Source: Algoriphagus aquimarinus
GTDB lineage: Bacteria; Bacteroidota; Bacteroidia; Cytophagales; Cyclobacteriaceae
DNA: 64,000 bases
Reading direction: 5' to 3'
Assembly (NCBI RefSeq): GCF_007997215.1
Contig: NZ_VORW01000011.1
Span: 1 to 64,000 of the forward strand
The translations under genes and the position numbers were made by a program. This document shows, one piece after another, positions 38,922 to 48,260 of this stretch (position 1 is the first letter of the stretch; the number at the start of each line of letters is the position of its first letter). The notes under the pieces are model-generated. The model saw only the letters and a program-made list of their open reading frames with translations, was not told the DNA's origin and searched no databases.

Positions 38922-39306
38922 GATGATAATTAGATAATATAAATATGACTACCCGTAATAATATTAGTAATGTAATTACTTCGATTAATTGGCTGGAAGA
39001 CCGATGACCGATGACCGAAGTCACCTCAATGCTAGCTTTAACCAATTCCTTTAATGCTTTTACCTATTTCTAGCAGGAAGGCGAACATCCATAAAGAAGA
39101 ATACTAAAACCTGATGTCACAATCATTTACCCAAAATTTAGGATAAAAATTTCAGGGAAGTCCTATAAATCAAGGTTTATCCCAGATCTATTTCTCTTCC
39201 CAAAAAAACCACTCCCTCTCAAGATCGAATATACTCGTTCTGAAAAGGAGTGGTCAAAAGAAAAACCTAACTCTAGTTATATTACAAGTTGGTCTCTTCA
39301 GTAAAA
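38922..39306. other. Intergenic region with a short tandem repeat
   Basis: No convincing gene. A 7-base unit GACCGAT is repeated almost three times at 38999-39018. A terminator-like stem lies at 39208-39254. Confidence 0.45.
39208..39254 (-). terminator. Possible terminator after the DUF3500 remnant
   Basis: An 8-bp stem (ACCACTCC with GGAGTGGT) closes a 31-base loop and is followed on the minus strand by seven T. The large loop lowers confidence. Confidence 0.45.
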
Positions 39307-40143
39307 TTAATGTTGATGATCCATTCTATGCTTTCTAAGAATGTCCGCACCAAAATCATTGTTGTTTTGTCTTAAAATGGAGTGGATATGATTGGCATTA
39401 TCCAAAAAGCCAACGTTGTCGTATTCGATGATAAAGTCAGGACTGTGGATCAAATAATAATGAGGCTTCATAGGTTCCAAGCTCCCGATCCAAGAGAAGT
39501 AAACTTCGCCTAAACCTCTCTCATGAAGAATTGCCATATATTCTTCAGCTTTCTGTATTTCCAAGTTTCGGACATATTCTTCTATGAGGTAATGAAGTAT
39601 TTTTTGTTAGTCGGGGTTGAGTTCGGATCCTTTTATCCCTCTAAATTCAGTAATCCACTGCGGTCTATCAGGGCTGGTAATAATATCTCCAGGTACTTTA
39701 TCTTCAAAAACAGCTTTTGCCTTTTGTGCTTCATCGAGTAAGTTTACAAACCAAAACCCGTAATCCTCCTCCTTGCTCAAAGGCCTTAAACCAGCATATT
39801 GAGTTTCCTCAACTACAGCAGGATCCGATCCAAAAAACAGTGGAGTTAATGCATATTCTGAACCTGTTGCAGTCAAGTTGATCATTGATTCCTCCGAAAG
39901 GTCCCCATATCTAAGTCCAGCTCTGGGTGCAAGACCCAAAGGCAGATTAGTCCATTTAGTTCGCATACTGTCCTCCATTGAGAGCATCACTTGATTTTTT
40001 TGATCAGAATCAAGAGACTCTATAAAGGGCTGAATAGTAGCAAGTTATTTTTCAGCCGTTTGGGAAATAGCTATTTGCCCAAACAGGAAAATAATGCAAA
40101 CAGTTAAAAGCGATTTCTTTGCTAAACTTAATTGAGATACCAT
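39307..40143 (-). pseudogene. Decayed DUF3500-family gene (two in-frame stops, internal deletion)
   Basis: From the ATG at 40143 a single frame runs to the stop at 39307. The signal peptide is intact (SLLTVCIIFLFGQIAISQ). Then TAA at 40045-40047 follows TAEK, and another TAA at 39607-39609 falls between SELNPD and QKILHYLIEEYV. The pieces read like DUF3500: WTNLPLGLAPRAGLRYGDLSEES near the start, FFGSDPAVVEETQYAGLRPL in the middle, and HIHSILRQNNNDFGADILRKH at the end. Family members are about 330-400 residues, but only 278 codons remain, and the usual middle part is missing after SMINL. It starts 2 bases after the dioxygenase stop and was probably its operon partner. Confidence 0.75.
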
Positions 40144-40145
40144 TC

Positions 40146-41039
40146 TTAAGACTTTTTGATAAATGTTTTGGTTTGAATTTCTGAGCCAGGCTGGAAAGTA
40201 TGAATCGTCATTTTTCCATGGGCTGATTCGGGTTCAAAATGGATTCTCATATAAGATCCATCATGAAGACCAGGATACTCGAAAGTATTTTCTCCTAGAT
40301 AATCATAAGAATCTCCAAATACTTCATTTTTTATCCAAAGTTTTCCAGCACTTTGAAAAAGCTCAACTTCGCTACCATCGCCATCTTCTGGCCCGTATGT
40401 TCCAATCAGTTTATCCATAGAAGCATTTTCCATGCTGAGCTTTTTGGCTAGGCCGACATTGAAAACCACCGTGTTGCCACCATTAGCCCCCTTACTTACA
40501 TCAAGAATTCTATTTTTAGCAACATCCGCAGATGCCCATGCATCTTTCTTGATATTTTCATCTCCGGAAAAATAAAGTTGAGTGACTAAGGTCTGATAGC
40601 CATCAGCAGTGATCATAAGATGAAAGTGAGCTGGACGAATCATGCCTCCACCTGCATCATAGGGAACTGGAAGGATAGTTTCGAAATCATATTCTCCCTT
40701 TTCATTCGTAAATCCTGTGGCTCTATAATCATAGGCAGGAGTGGAATTATCGTACACACCGTCCGCATCGCAATGCCACAATTCCACTTTGGCGTTTTTG
40801 TATGGCGTGGCGCAATCTTGATTCAAAACCAATCCCTTTAGTTGAATCGGAGAACCTGTTTTCCCTGGAATAGTCAGGTTACTTCGCACTGGACTATTAG
40901 GTCTATAAAATGGCCCAAGTATGTCAGTGGTTGTTTCGCAATCGCCAATAAATTTTTTGCCGTCAAATTGGATGAATCCAAAAGAACTTACTGCAACTAC
41001 GCTTAAGGCAGAGGATTGAATAAATTGTCTTCTTTTCAT
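40146..41039 (-). CDS. Intradiol ring-cleavage dioxygenase-like protein
   Basis: The 297-residue protein begins with a possible Tat signal (MKRRQFIQSSALSVVAVSSF). The dioxygenase core follows: LGPFYRPNSP, GVYDN, then ILPVPYDAGGG and RPAHFH. The Fe(III) ligands of the family appear to be Tyr96, Tyr127, His138 and His140. The last ~100 residues (from about 200) are an added domain with repeated beta strands (EVELFQSAGKLWIKNE, MTIHTFQPG). Classic members open catechol or protocatechuate rings. Export and the extra domain point to an extracytoplasmic variant of unknown substrate. Confidence 0.8.
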   Translation of the reverse strand: MKRRQFIQSSALSVVAVSSFGFIQFDGKKFIGDCETTTDILGPFYRPNSPVRSNLTIPGKTGSPIQLKGLVLNQDCATPYKNAKVELWHCDADGVYDNSTPAYDYRATGFTNEKGEYDFETILPVPYDAGGGMIRPAHFHLMITADGYQTLVTQLYFSGDENIKKDAWASADVAKNRILDVSKGANGGNTVVFNVGLAKKLSMENASMDKLIGTYGPEDGDGSEVELFQSAGKLWIKNEVFGDSYDYLGENTFEYPGLHDGSYMRIHFEPESAHGKMTIHTFQPGSEIQTKTFIKKS

Positions 41040-41230
41040 GGTTTTTGGGGTTAATCCAAGAGAGTATTAGCCATCCTGTGATATGGATATATCTATTGGA
41101 AAAGAGTAAAAGTAAATTCCATATGCGTTAAGCTTGAAAAAGCTTCTGTTAATCTTGATATCGAGTTTTGATCAGATTTATTCGGATCAAAAGGTAAAGC
41201 ACTCAGCTAAACAGATTCATTTAGATGTGC

Positions 41231-42271
41231 CTATTTGTAAGCTATAGCAGCACTTGCCGGACCTGCTAGTGGAATTATTTCGCATGATTTAAATCCAACT
41301 GATTTTGCCCATTTGCTAAAATCTTTGAAGGTATAATCAAACCCACCTGGTGTTTCGATCAACATATTTAGGCTCATCATCATACCAAAGAGATTTCGAG
41401 ACCTATCATCATCGATGATGTTTTCTATAGCTACAAAGACCCCTCCCTCAGGTAAGGTATCATAGGCTTTTTGCAGGAGTTGAATTTTCTGCGATTCATC
41501 CCAATCATGTAGTATATTCCCCATGACAATGATGTCTGCTGCTGGAATCGGGTCAACAAAAAAATCTCCACTTTTGGCCTTTACTCGATCTTCCAAATGA
41601 AGCTTTTTGATCGTTTCCCTTGCAATAGGTTCAATAGCAGGCAGGTCAAAACTAGTGCATGTCATATGAGGATTTTCCTTTGCAACCATTAGTGAAAGGT
41701 ACCCTGCAGAGCCACCTGCATCTGTTAAAGTTTTAAAAGGCGAGAAGTCAAATTTCTTCGCGAACGTCATGAAATTACCCAATTGTACTCCAGTCATTCC
41801 ATTCACAAAATTTTCCAGTATTTCTGGGTCCTTATATATTTCCTCAAAGATATTCACTCCATGCTTTGCTTCATTTTGAGGTGTCCCGGTTTTCAAACCT
41901 TCTTCCAGATTTTCCCAAAAACCATAGAGCCTTTTGTTCATCATTTCCAAAATCCCACCTATGTAGGACGGCTTATTTTTATCCAAAAAGACTTCAGTGT
42001 CCAAAGAATTGGAATAAAAAGCCTCCTCTAAAATGCCAGTGCGAGTTAAAAAACCAAAGCCCGTCAAGGTATCTAAGAAGTCAAAAAAGTGTCTATCCGT
42101 ACAATTCAGATTCAGTTGACTCTTTAACGCTCGAGCAGATTGATCTGGGTGCGCTGCAAGTTTGGTGAAAATTTGAAAATCAACGGCTGCTAATAAAACC
42201 TTGCATGCCATAAAACCTGAACCAATTTTCAAGATGTTTTCTGGATTGGGTTGTTGTGCTGTGTTTTCCAT
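41231..42271 (-). CDS. SAM-dependent O-methyltransferase-like protein
   Basis: The 346-residue protein has an N-terminal dimerisation/winged-helix domain (about residues 15-105) and a class I methyltransferase domain. LTDAGGSAGYLSLMVA (about residues 187-202) is the SAM-binding loop. SFDLPAIEP ends the second strand, and NILHDWDESQKIQLLQ contains the His that serves as catalytic base in plant-type O-methyltransferases. The PEGGVFVAIENIIDDD and GFKSCEIIPL ends fit the family. Acceptor substrate unknown. It stands alone, followed by the intradiol dioxygenase gene on the same strand. Confidence 0.78.
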   Translation of the reverse strand: MENTAQQPNPENILKIGSGFMACKVLLAAVDFQIFTKLAAHPDQSARALKSQLNLNCTDRHFFDFLDTLTGFGFLTRTGILEEAFYSNSLDTEVFLDKNKPSYIGGILEMMNKRLYGFWENLEEGLKTGTPQNEAKHGVNIFEEIYKDPEILENFVNGMTGVQLGNFMTFAKKFDFSPFKTLTDAGGSAGYLSLMVAKENPHMTCTSFDLPAIEPIARETIKKLHLEDRVKAKSGDFFVDPIPAADIIVMGNILHDWDESQKIQLLQKAYDTLPEGGVFVAIENIIDDDRSRNLFGMMMSLNMLIETPGGFDYTFKDFSKWAKSVGFKSCEIIPLAGPASAAIAYK

Positions 42272-42546
42272 GAGGATTGGATTTAAAAGTGTCTAACAGA
42301 AAAAAACAAGTCTTGACCTTCTTTTGAATTCAGCTCAACACTAAAAAAATTAGCCAAGTTGAATCAAGTCAACAAATCAAAAATTATAGTTTCTGGCTAA
42401 GAATTTAACCATTAATATTAGAATAGTTAAACCAATTGATAAAAATATTTAAAAAAAGTGCCTTGGATTGTATTATAGCATTCAAAATCCGAGTCAAATG
42501 TCGAAATAAATCATTCCATTCATTATCAGTACATTAACTATAAATT
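42272..42546. other. AT-rich intergenic region upstream of the methyltransferase
   Basis: No open frame worth calling. It should hold the methyltransferase promoter, but no strong motif was seen. Confidence 0.35.
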
Positions 42547-42581
42547 AAAAAAGCTGTCTCATTTCTGAAACAGCTTTTTTT
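42547..42581. terminator. Terminator of aspS
   Basis: An 11-bp stem (AAAAAAGCTGT with ACAGCTTTTTT) with a 12-base loop lies 58 bases after the aspS stop and has T runs on both strands. Confidence 0.75.
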
Positions 42582-42638
42582 GTATATGATTTATTTGGTC
42601 GAAAGATTTTTCGCTACAAGGCGAATGTTGATTCGACT

Positions 42639-44393
42639 CTACTTTTTAATCGCTAACTGTATAGAAAGCTCCTTCAATTGCTCATCCGCAATGCTACTTG
42701 GAGAATCGATCATTACGTCTCTTCCAGAGTTATTTTTCGGGAATGCGATGTAATCTCTAATTGAATCAGAACCACCGAAAATCGCGCACAATCTATCAAA
42801 GCCGAAAGCTATTCCACCGTGTGGTGGTGCTCCGTATTCAAAGGCTTCCATCAGAAATCCAAACTGCTTTTGCGCTTCTTCTTCTGTGAATCCAAGATGC
42901 TTGAACATCAATTGCTGGGTAGCTCTATCGTGAATACGGATAGATCCGCCTCCGATTTCCACTCCGTTGATCACCAAATCATAGGCATTTGCACGAACAG
43001 CACCTGGATCAGTATCCAAAAGCGCCATGTCTTCCTTCTTAGGAGAAGTAAACGGATGGTGCATTGCATGGAAGCGTGAAGTCTCCTCATCCCACTCTAA
43101 TAATGGAAAGTCCATCACCCAAAGTGGTTTGAAAACTGTCCGGTCACGAAGCCCAAGCTCTTCACCCATTTTCAGACGAAGCTCGGAAAGTTGCTTACGC
43201 ACCTTATCAGCATCTCCGCTTAGGATCAACATCAAGTCTCCTTGTGCTGCTCCAAAGGCATCTGCCCAATCCTGAAGATCATCAGCAGAATAAAATTTAT
43301 CCACAGAAGATTTGATCGTGCCGTCAGCATTGTATTTGGCATAGATCATGCCTTTTGCTCCGATCTGAGGACGTTTTACCCAGTCAGTCAGCGCGTCCAG
43401 TTGCTTACGTGTATATTCCGCAGCTCCTTTAGCACAGATACCTACTACCAATTCTGCATTATCAAAAATGCTAAAACCTTTACCTTGGGTAAGTTCATTC
43501 AGCTCAACAAATTTCATGTCAAAACGAACGTCTGGCTTATCATTGCCATAAAACTTCATGGCATCCGCATATGTCATTCGCTTCACTTCTTCCAGTTCCA
43601 CACCTTTCACTTTGCTAAACAAATGCTTAGTCAAGCCCTCGAAAGTATTCAGGATATCTTCCTGGTCGACAAAAGCCATTTCGCAATCAATCTGAGTAAA
43701 CTCAGGCTGACGATCTGCTCTCAAATCCTCATCACGGAAACACTTTACAATCTGGAAGTACCTATCAAAACCAGAAACCATCAGCAACTGCTTGAAAGTC
43801 TGTGGAGACTGTGGCAAGGCGTAGAATTCACCTGGATTGGTACGGCTAGGGACGACAAAATCACGCGCTCCTTCTGGAGTAGACTTGATCAAAACCGGGG
43901 TTTCTACCTCGATGAAGTCTTGCGCATCCATGTATTTACGTGTCTCCTGCATCATTTTATGACGCAATTGAAGTTTCTCACGAACTACATTTCTACGAAG
44001 GTCAAGGTATCTATATTTCATACGGAGCTCTTCGCCACCGTCAGTCTCATCTTCGATGATAAACGGAGGTACTTTCGCCGCATTGAGCACATTAAGTGCT
44101 GTTACTTTGATTTCTATAGATCCGGTTGGGATTTTATCGTTTTTGGATGTTCGTTCGATTACTTTTCCAGTAGCCTGAACGACAAACTCACGGCCTAACT
44201 CAGACGCTTTTTCCAATAATGCTTTTTCGCTGGAATCCTCTTCAAAAATCAATTGAGTCAAACCATATCGATCGCGAAGATCGACCCAGATTAAGCCTCC
44301 TTTATTTCTTACTCGCTGTACCCAGCCTGCAAGAGTTACTTCTTGATTTACGTGATCCAGGCGAAGTTCGCCACAAGTATGCGTTCTCAGCAT
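42639..44393 (-). CDS. aspS: Aspartyl-tRNA synthetase
   Basis: The 584-residue protein is of bacterial length. An N-terminal OB-fold anticodon-binding domain (about residues 1-110, [19 protein letters not shown]) is followed by the class II catalytic core. Motif 2 lies in [19 protein letters not shown] and motif 3 in [17 protein letters not shown]. The bacterial GAD insertion is present between them. [10 protein letters not shown] carries the Ser/Gln residues of the active site. It charges tRNA-Asp with aspartate in the cytoplasm. Confidence 0.97.
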   Translation of the reverse strand: MLRTHTCGELRLDHVNQEVTLAGWVQRVRNKGGLIWVDLRDRYGLTQLIFEEDSSEKALLEKASELGREFVVQATGKVIERTSKNDKIPTGSIEIKVTALNVLNAAKVPPFIIEDETDGGEELRMKYRYLDLRRNVVREKLQLRHKMMQETRKYMDAQDFIEVETPVLIKSTPEGARDFVVPSRTNPGEFYALPQSPQTFKQLLMVSGFDRYFQIVKCFRDEDLRADRQPEFTQIDCEMAFVDQEDILNTFEGLTKHLFSKVKGVELEEVKRMTYADAMKFYGNDKPDVRFDMKFVELNELTQGKGFSIFDNAELVVGICAKGAAEYTRKQLDALTDWVKRPQIGAKGMIYAKYNADGTIKSSVDKFYSADDLQDWADAFGAAQGDLMLILSGDADKVRKQLSELRLKMGEELGLRDRTVFKPLWVMDFPLLEWDEETSRFHAMHHPFTSPKKEDMALLDTDPGAVRANAYDLVINGVEIGGGSIRIHDRATQQLMFKHLGFTEEEAQKQFGFLMEAFEYGAPPHGGIAFGFDRLCAIFGGSDSIRDYIAFPKNNSGRDVMIDSPSSIADEQLKELSIQLAIKK

Positions 44394-44418
44394 GTTTATT
44401 TAGTTTTTTTTGGGAGGT

Positions 44419-44426
44419 CAAAGATA
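44419..44426 (-). promoter_or_regulatory. Probable -7 box (TATCTTTG) of aspS
   Basis: It matches TAnnTTTG on the minus strand and lies 26 bases before the start codon at 44393. No clear -33 box. Confidence 0.5.
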
Positions 44427-44714
44427 AAGAAATGACCGTGAGAACACACGAATCATTGGATGATTAGCAATCTTTTCGGCAATTTCTTTGAGATTTTCAC
44501 ACAAAACCAATCAGTTCTTCAAGAAAAGGCAAAATATCTTAACATTCGAAAGAAATCACCTTTTACGATTTTAAAATAAAATAATAACCTCGTTCTATTC
44601 GTTGGTATGATAGTTGGGTAAAGACTATCAAAAGGTTTCCACCTCAAAACTTGGAATAAAAGCCCTTTTTTGTTTCATTTAGTTAAATTTCACCCCCCTT
44701 AATAGTAAAGATTA
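44427..44714. other. Divergent intergenic region between aspS and the M23 gene
   Basis: AT-rich with no gene. It includes a C6 run near 44693-44698 just before the M23 start. No strong + strand promoter was found. Confidence 0.35.
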
Positions 44715-46022
44715 ATGAAAAAGACTTGGATAGGAATTGCTGCACTCATTATCACCATAGGAGCAGCATCTTCACTCCAATTTTTCAGCCTGCCATTTCA
44801 AACCGAAAAGGAAGCAGAGATTGTTGAACCACCATTGATTGATTCCCTTGCGAATCAGGTTTTTCTCTATGGAATCAACGTCACCGGGCTGAATATTGTA
44901 GAAGGTACAGTAAGTAAAAATCAAACGCTCGGATCTATTCTTGCTCCATTCAATGTCCCCTATCAGATTATTGATCAAATCGCCAAGAAGTCAAAGGCTA
45001 TTTTTGACGTAAGAGGCATAGCCGCCAACAAAAAATTCACAGTAGTAACTCCAGCTGATTCATCTCAGGCTGCATTTTTCATCTACGAACCAAATCCTGC
45101 AGAGTATGTAGTCTTCAATCTGGACTCCATTGATATCTACAAAGCAGAAAAACCAGCCGAATATAGAACCAAGGAAGCTGGCGGAATTATCAATTCCAAT
45201 CTTTCGGCTGATATGACTGGTCTAGGTATTACTTATGATATCATTGATCAGTTTGCTGATTTGTATGGATGGTCTATTGATTTTGGAGCCTTGCAAAAAG
45301 GTGATCAGTTCAAAGTGACTTATCAGGAAAAAGTAATTGACGGTATAGTTGTGGGTGTTTCTGATATTCAGACGGCATTTTTTGAGCATAAAGGCGAGCC
45401 ATACTATGCCATTCCATTTGAGCAAAATGGAGAAGTCACTTTCTTCGACCAAAATGGAGACAGTTTCAAAAAAGCATTCTTAAGAGATCCATTAAAATAT
45501 TCTAGAATTAGTTCTAGATATAACCTGAGAAGATATCATCCAGTACAAAAGCGCTACAAAGCACACTTAGGTACAGACTACGCTGCGCCAACAGGAACCG
45601 ATATCCGATCTGTAGGAGAAGGAACAGTAGTAGATGCGCGCTATACTTCAGCAAATGGCAATTATGTGAAAATCAAACATAATGGCACATATACTACGCA
45701 GTACCTTCACATGTCAAAAATTGCTAAGGGCATTAAGCCTGGTGCACGCATCAAACAAGGTCAAGTGATCGGCTATGTAGGCAGCACTGGCTTGGCTACA
45801 GGTCCACATCTTTGTTTTAGATTTTGGAAAAATGGCAAGCAAGAAGATTGGTTGAGCGAAAAGATTCCACCTTCCGAACCAATTGCTTCAAAAAACAAAT
45901 TGGCTTTTGAATCGACGAAAGCTGAATACATGGAAAGATTAGCTTCTATTAGACTTCCAGGTGATCCACAAAAATTAGTGGCGGCGACTCCAAAGCCTGC
46001 TACTTTACCCAAAGGAGAGTAA
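44715..46022 (+). CDS. M23-family peptidase (LytM domain), HLC variant
   Basis: The 435-residue protein has a signal anchor (IGIAALIITIGAASSLQFFSL), a middle region resembling OapA/LysM-like opioid growth domains (about residues 55-270), and an M23/LytM peptidase domain from about residue 280. The first zinc motif is HLGTD in KAHLGTDYAAPTGT. The second, usually HxH, here reads GPHLCFRFWKNG: the second His is replaced by Cys, which could still bind zinc. Family members cut peptide cross-links in peptidoglycan or regulate amidases. Final residues are Pro/Lys-rich. Single gene with its own terminator. Confidence 0.85.
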   Translation: MKKTWIGIAALIITIGAASSLQFFSLPFQTEKEAEIVEPPLIDSLANQVFLYGINVTGLNIVEGTVSKNQTLGSILAPFNVPYQIIDQIAKKSKAIFDVRGIAANKKFTVVTPADSSQAAFFIYEPNPAEYVVFNLDSIDIYKAEKPAEYRTKEAGGIINSNLSADMTGLGITYDIIDQFADLYGWSIDFGALQKGDQFKVTYQEKVIDGIVVGVSDIQTAFFEHKGEPYYAIPFEQNGEVTFFDQNGDSFKKAFLRDPLKYSRISSRYNLRRYHPVQKRYKAHLGTDYAAPTGTDIRSVGEGTVVDARYTSANGNYVKIKHNGTYTTQYLHMSKIAKGIKPGARIKQGQVIGYVGSTGLATGPHLCFRFWKNGKQEDWLSEKIPPSEPIASKNKLAFESTKAEYMERLASIRLPGDPQKLVAATPKPATLPKGE

Positions 46023-46045
46023 AAGACTCTTTTGATAACATACTA

Positions 46046-46075
46046 GCGCAGATCTCTGGATTTGCGCTTTTTTTA
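46046..46075 (+). terminator. Terminator of the M23 gene
   Basis: A 9-bp stem (AGCGCAGAT with ATTTGCGCT, one G-T pair) with loop CTCTGG is followed by a run of T. It lies 23 bases after the stop codon. Confidence 0.8.
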
Positions 46076-46394
46076 GTTCAAGTCTCATGACTTGGACTTA
46101 TTTCACTGCAGTCTTCATACTGCTCAAGGTAGACTTGTAATTGAAGTAGATTATTTTTAGAATGATATTGATTGAATAACAAAGTCTAGCTAGTAGAGAA
46201 AATCACTTCCACTATCGTTTAAAATTGATTTGTGCAGTCAGGAGACTGCATTGGTTTGGGTCCAAGCCCGCCTGGCGTCGGACAGGTCTGAAGACTTGAA
46301 CCAATAGAGGTTCCGCTCTCTGCGTAATCCTCTGAGTCCACCGCGGTAAACATCTATTACGTAACTTGCAGCCTTAATCCATTTTCTATTTCCA
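46076..46394. other. Intergenic region with an imperfect hairpin
   Basis: No gene. The stretch 46251-46304 can fold imperfectly: TTGGTT with AACCAA outside and CCTG with CAGG inside. It is more GC-rich than the surroundings and may be a dispersed repeat. Confidence 0.4.
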
Positions 46395-47126
46395 GTGGAA
46401 CCAGATCAACAAATACGAATCAATAAATACCTCAGTGAAGTTGGCTTTTGCTCTAGACGAGCAGCTGATAAACTGTTGGAGGAAGGCCGAATCACCATCA
46501 ACGGTATAGTACCTGAACTCGGTACTAAAGTCGGATCAACTGATGTGGTAGCAGTAGATGGAAAGCAAGTAGGCAAACCTATACAGGCTCATACATATAT
46601 TGCATTTAACAAGCCAGTCGGTATAGTGAGCACTACTGACACCAAAGGTGAAAAGGATAATATCATTGATTACATCGGACATCCTCAACGCATTTTTCCA
46701 ATAGGAAGATTAGACAAAGACAGTGAAGGCTTGATTTTGCTGACAAGTGAAGGTGATATCGTGAACAAGATTCTTCGCTCCAAAAACAATCACGAAAAGG
46801 AATACATTGTCACGGTAGACAGACCTGTCAATGATGAGTTTGTTCGACTGATGGGTGCCGGCGTTCCTATTCTAGACACAGTCACTAATCCTTGTAAAGT
46901 AGAACCGATCAGTAAATTCAAATTTCGTATTATACTCGCTCAAGGTCTCAATAGACAAATCCGCAGAATGTGCGAGCACTTTGGCTTTAAAGTCGTTCAG
47001 TTGAAGCGCATCCGAATCATGAATGTGCATTTGGACATCCCTGTAGGAAAATGGCGTGACCTGACTGAAAAAGAAATGGTGGAGATCAATGAGATGGTTT
47101 CAGATAGTTCGAAGACTTTTGATTAA
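46395..47126 (+). CDS. rluF: 23S rRNA pseudouridine synthase, RluF type
   Basis: The 243-residue protein has an S4 domain (RINKYLSEVGFCSRRAADKLL, residues 8-28 and on) and a RsuA-family catalytic domain. The catalytic Asp is Asp107 in GRLDKDSEGLILL. QGLNRQIRRMCEHFGFKV and LKRIRIMNVHLD fit the RluF subgroup, which modifies U2604 of 23S rRNA in E. coli. The start is GTG at 46395, because no ATG occurs before the S4 domain. It appears to be a single gene. Confidence 0.87.
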   Translation: MEPDQQIRINKYLSEVGFCSRRAADKLLEEGRITINGIVPELGTKVGSTDVVAVDGKQVGKPIQAHTYIAFNKPVGIVSTTDTKGEKDNIIDYIGHPQRIFPIGRLDKDSEGLILLTSEGDIVNKILRSKNNHEKEYIVTVDRPVNDEFVRLMGAGVPILDTVTNPCKVEPISKFKFRIILAQGLNRQIRRMCEHFGFKVVQLKRIRIMNVHLDIPVGKWRDLTEKEMVEINEMVSDSSKTFD

Positions 47127-47170
47127 GTGGATTTTACAGCTAAAGTCATATTGGTACTTTTTGATGGTCA

Positions 47171-47221
47171 GGCTGAGCGAAGTCGAAGCCCTGCTAAAAT
47201 TGTCCTCGACTTCGCTCGGAC
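47171..47221. repeat. Dispersed inverted repeat (GAGCGRAGTCGA family)
   Basis: Arms GAGCGAAGTCGA (47175-47186) and TCGACTTCGCTC (47206-47217) pair perfectly over 12 bp. They are the arms of the repeat at 18363 with one base pair changed on both sides and with the arm order reversed. It lies between the convergent rluF and GH16 genes. A chance open frame at 47127-47327 covers it. Confidence 0.75.
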
Positions 47222-47317
47222 TAACGCATTTCCGCTGTGCAGCTTCTCTATAAGCTCACTTCTTTATATCATTCCTGTTGTGCTGCTTGTGAAGAAGCAG
47301 CATAGCCTAACTCAAAT

Positions 47318-48166
47318 TTACTTCTGATAAACTCGGACATAGTCCACCACATATTCTTTAGGAAATGAGGTTCCGCTTGGATCCCCTCCATTGCCTCCTA
47401 TCGCAAGATTGAGTAAGATATAATGTGGCTGCTGAAAAGGATTGGAACCATCAGGATTGACTGTTCTGGCTAAATCAACTTCATTGAGTAATTCATCATC
47501 AAGAAATAGTTTGATGGACTTATCAGTCCACTCCATTCTCCAAATATGGAATTTACTTGGCCATTCAGGATCCTTTTCCAAGAACTCGGCAAATGGTATT
47601 TTGGCCTCATCCCATTTGGCATTGTATTGTCCTTCATCTGCCCAGGCTGCATTGGCAAGGATGGTCGCCTGACTTTTTACACGATAATATTCCATCACAT
47701 CGATTTCACCATTGGATGGCCAAGGCTTTGTAATTCCCAGAGTCCAGATCGCTGGCCACATGCCCATTGCTGTGTCTATTTTGGCCCGTACCTCCATGAT
47801 ACCATACTGAAATTCATACTTCCCACGTGTATTTATACTTGATGATGTGTACTCGGCAAACTCCCGATTTATCTTCCAATTCTTACTTTCAGAATCAAAC
47901 CTAGGGTTTTTGATTTGCTCTCTTTTTCCAGTGATGATAAGCCTTCCATCTTCTACTAACGCGTTGGGTTCCTGATACCATTGCAACTCATTATTTCTCA
48001 CAAAGCCTTTTTCAAAGGACCAAAAAGCTGAATTTACTTGACCATTGGAATCAAACTCATCTTGCCAAACAAGTTTGTAATCTGTTTCCTTTGCGTTGAA
48101 TTGGGCGAAGACATTAGAGGTAAAAACAAAAAATAACGTTAGGAAAAGAAAACTGTATTTAGTCAT
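47318..48166 (-). CDS. Glycoside hydrolase family 16
   Basis: From the ATG at 48166 the 282-residue protein has a signal peptide (SFLFLTLFFVFTSNVFAQ); an ATG eleven codons upstream (48199) would place a polar tail before it and is less likely. The GH16 domain begins at LVWQDEFDSNG and contains the active-site motif GEIDVME, with Glu154 as nucleophile and Glu159 as acid/base in this numbering. WPAIWTLG and YILLNLAIGGNGGDP are further family marks. The family cuts beta-1,3- or beta-1,3/1,4-glucans and algal galactans. Substrate not resolved. Secreted or periplasmic. Confidence 0.9.
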   Translation of the reverse strand: MTKYSFLFLTLFFVFTSNVFAQFNAKETDYKLVWQDEFDSNGQVNSAFWSFEKGFVRNNELQWYQEPNALVEDGRLIITGKREQIKNPRFDSESKNWKINREFAEYTSSSINTRGKYEFQYGIMEVRAKIDTAMGMWPAIWTLGITKPWPSNGEIDVMEYYRVKSQATILANAAWADEGQYNAKWDEAKIPFAEFLEKDPEWPSKFHIWRMEWTDKSIKLFLDDELLNEVDLARTVNPDGSNPFQQPHYILLNLAIGGNGGDPSGTSFPKEYVVDYVRVYQK

Positions 48167-48260
48167 TTTTAGGGAAGTGGGGAATGTAGTAAGAGTCAAG
48201 ATAAGCCCAATCTAGCATTCATCAAAAGCTTTTAACTCATCATTTAAATGATAAAGCCGT

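Noticed and set aside
39307..39990. Two separate small genes at 39307-39564 and 39607-39990
   Set aside because: Both are in the same frame and complement each other as parts of one DUF3500 protein, with the stop codons as later damage.
43242..44198. 318-codon open frame on the plus strand over aspS
   Set aside because: It is antisense to the strongly supported aspS gene and shows no family features.
47127..47327. 66-codon open frame after rluF
   Set aside because: It runs across an inverted repeat and starts right after the rluF stop, and its sequence resembles no protein family.
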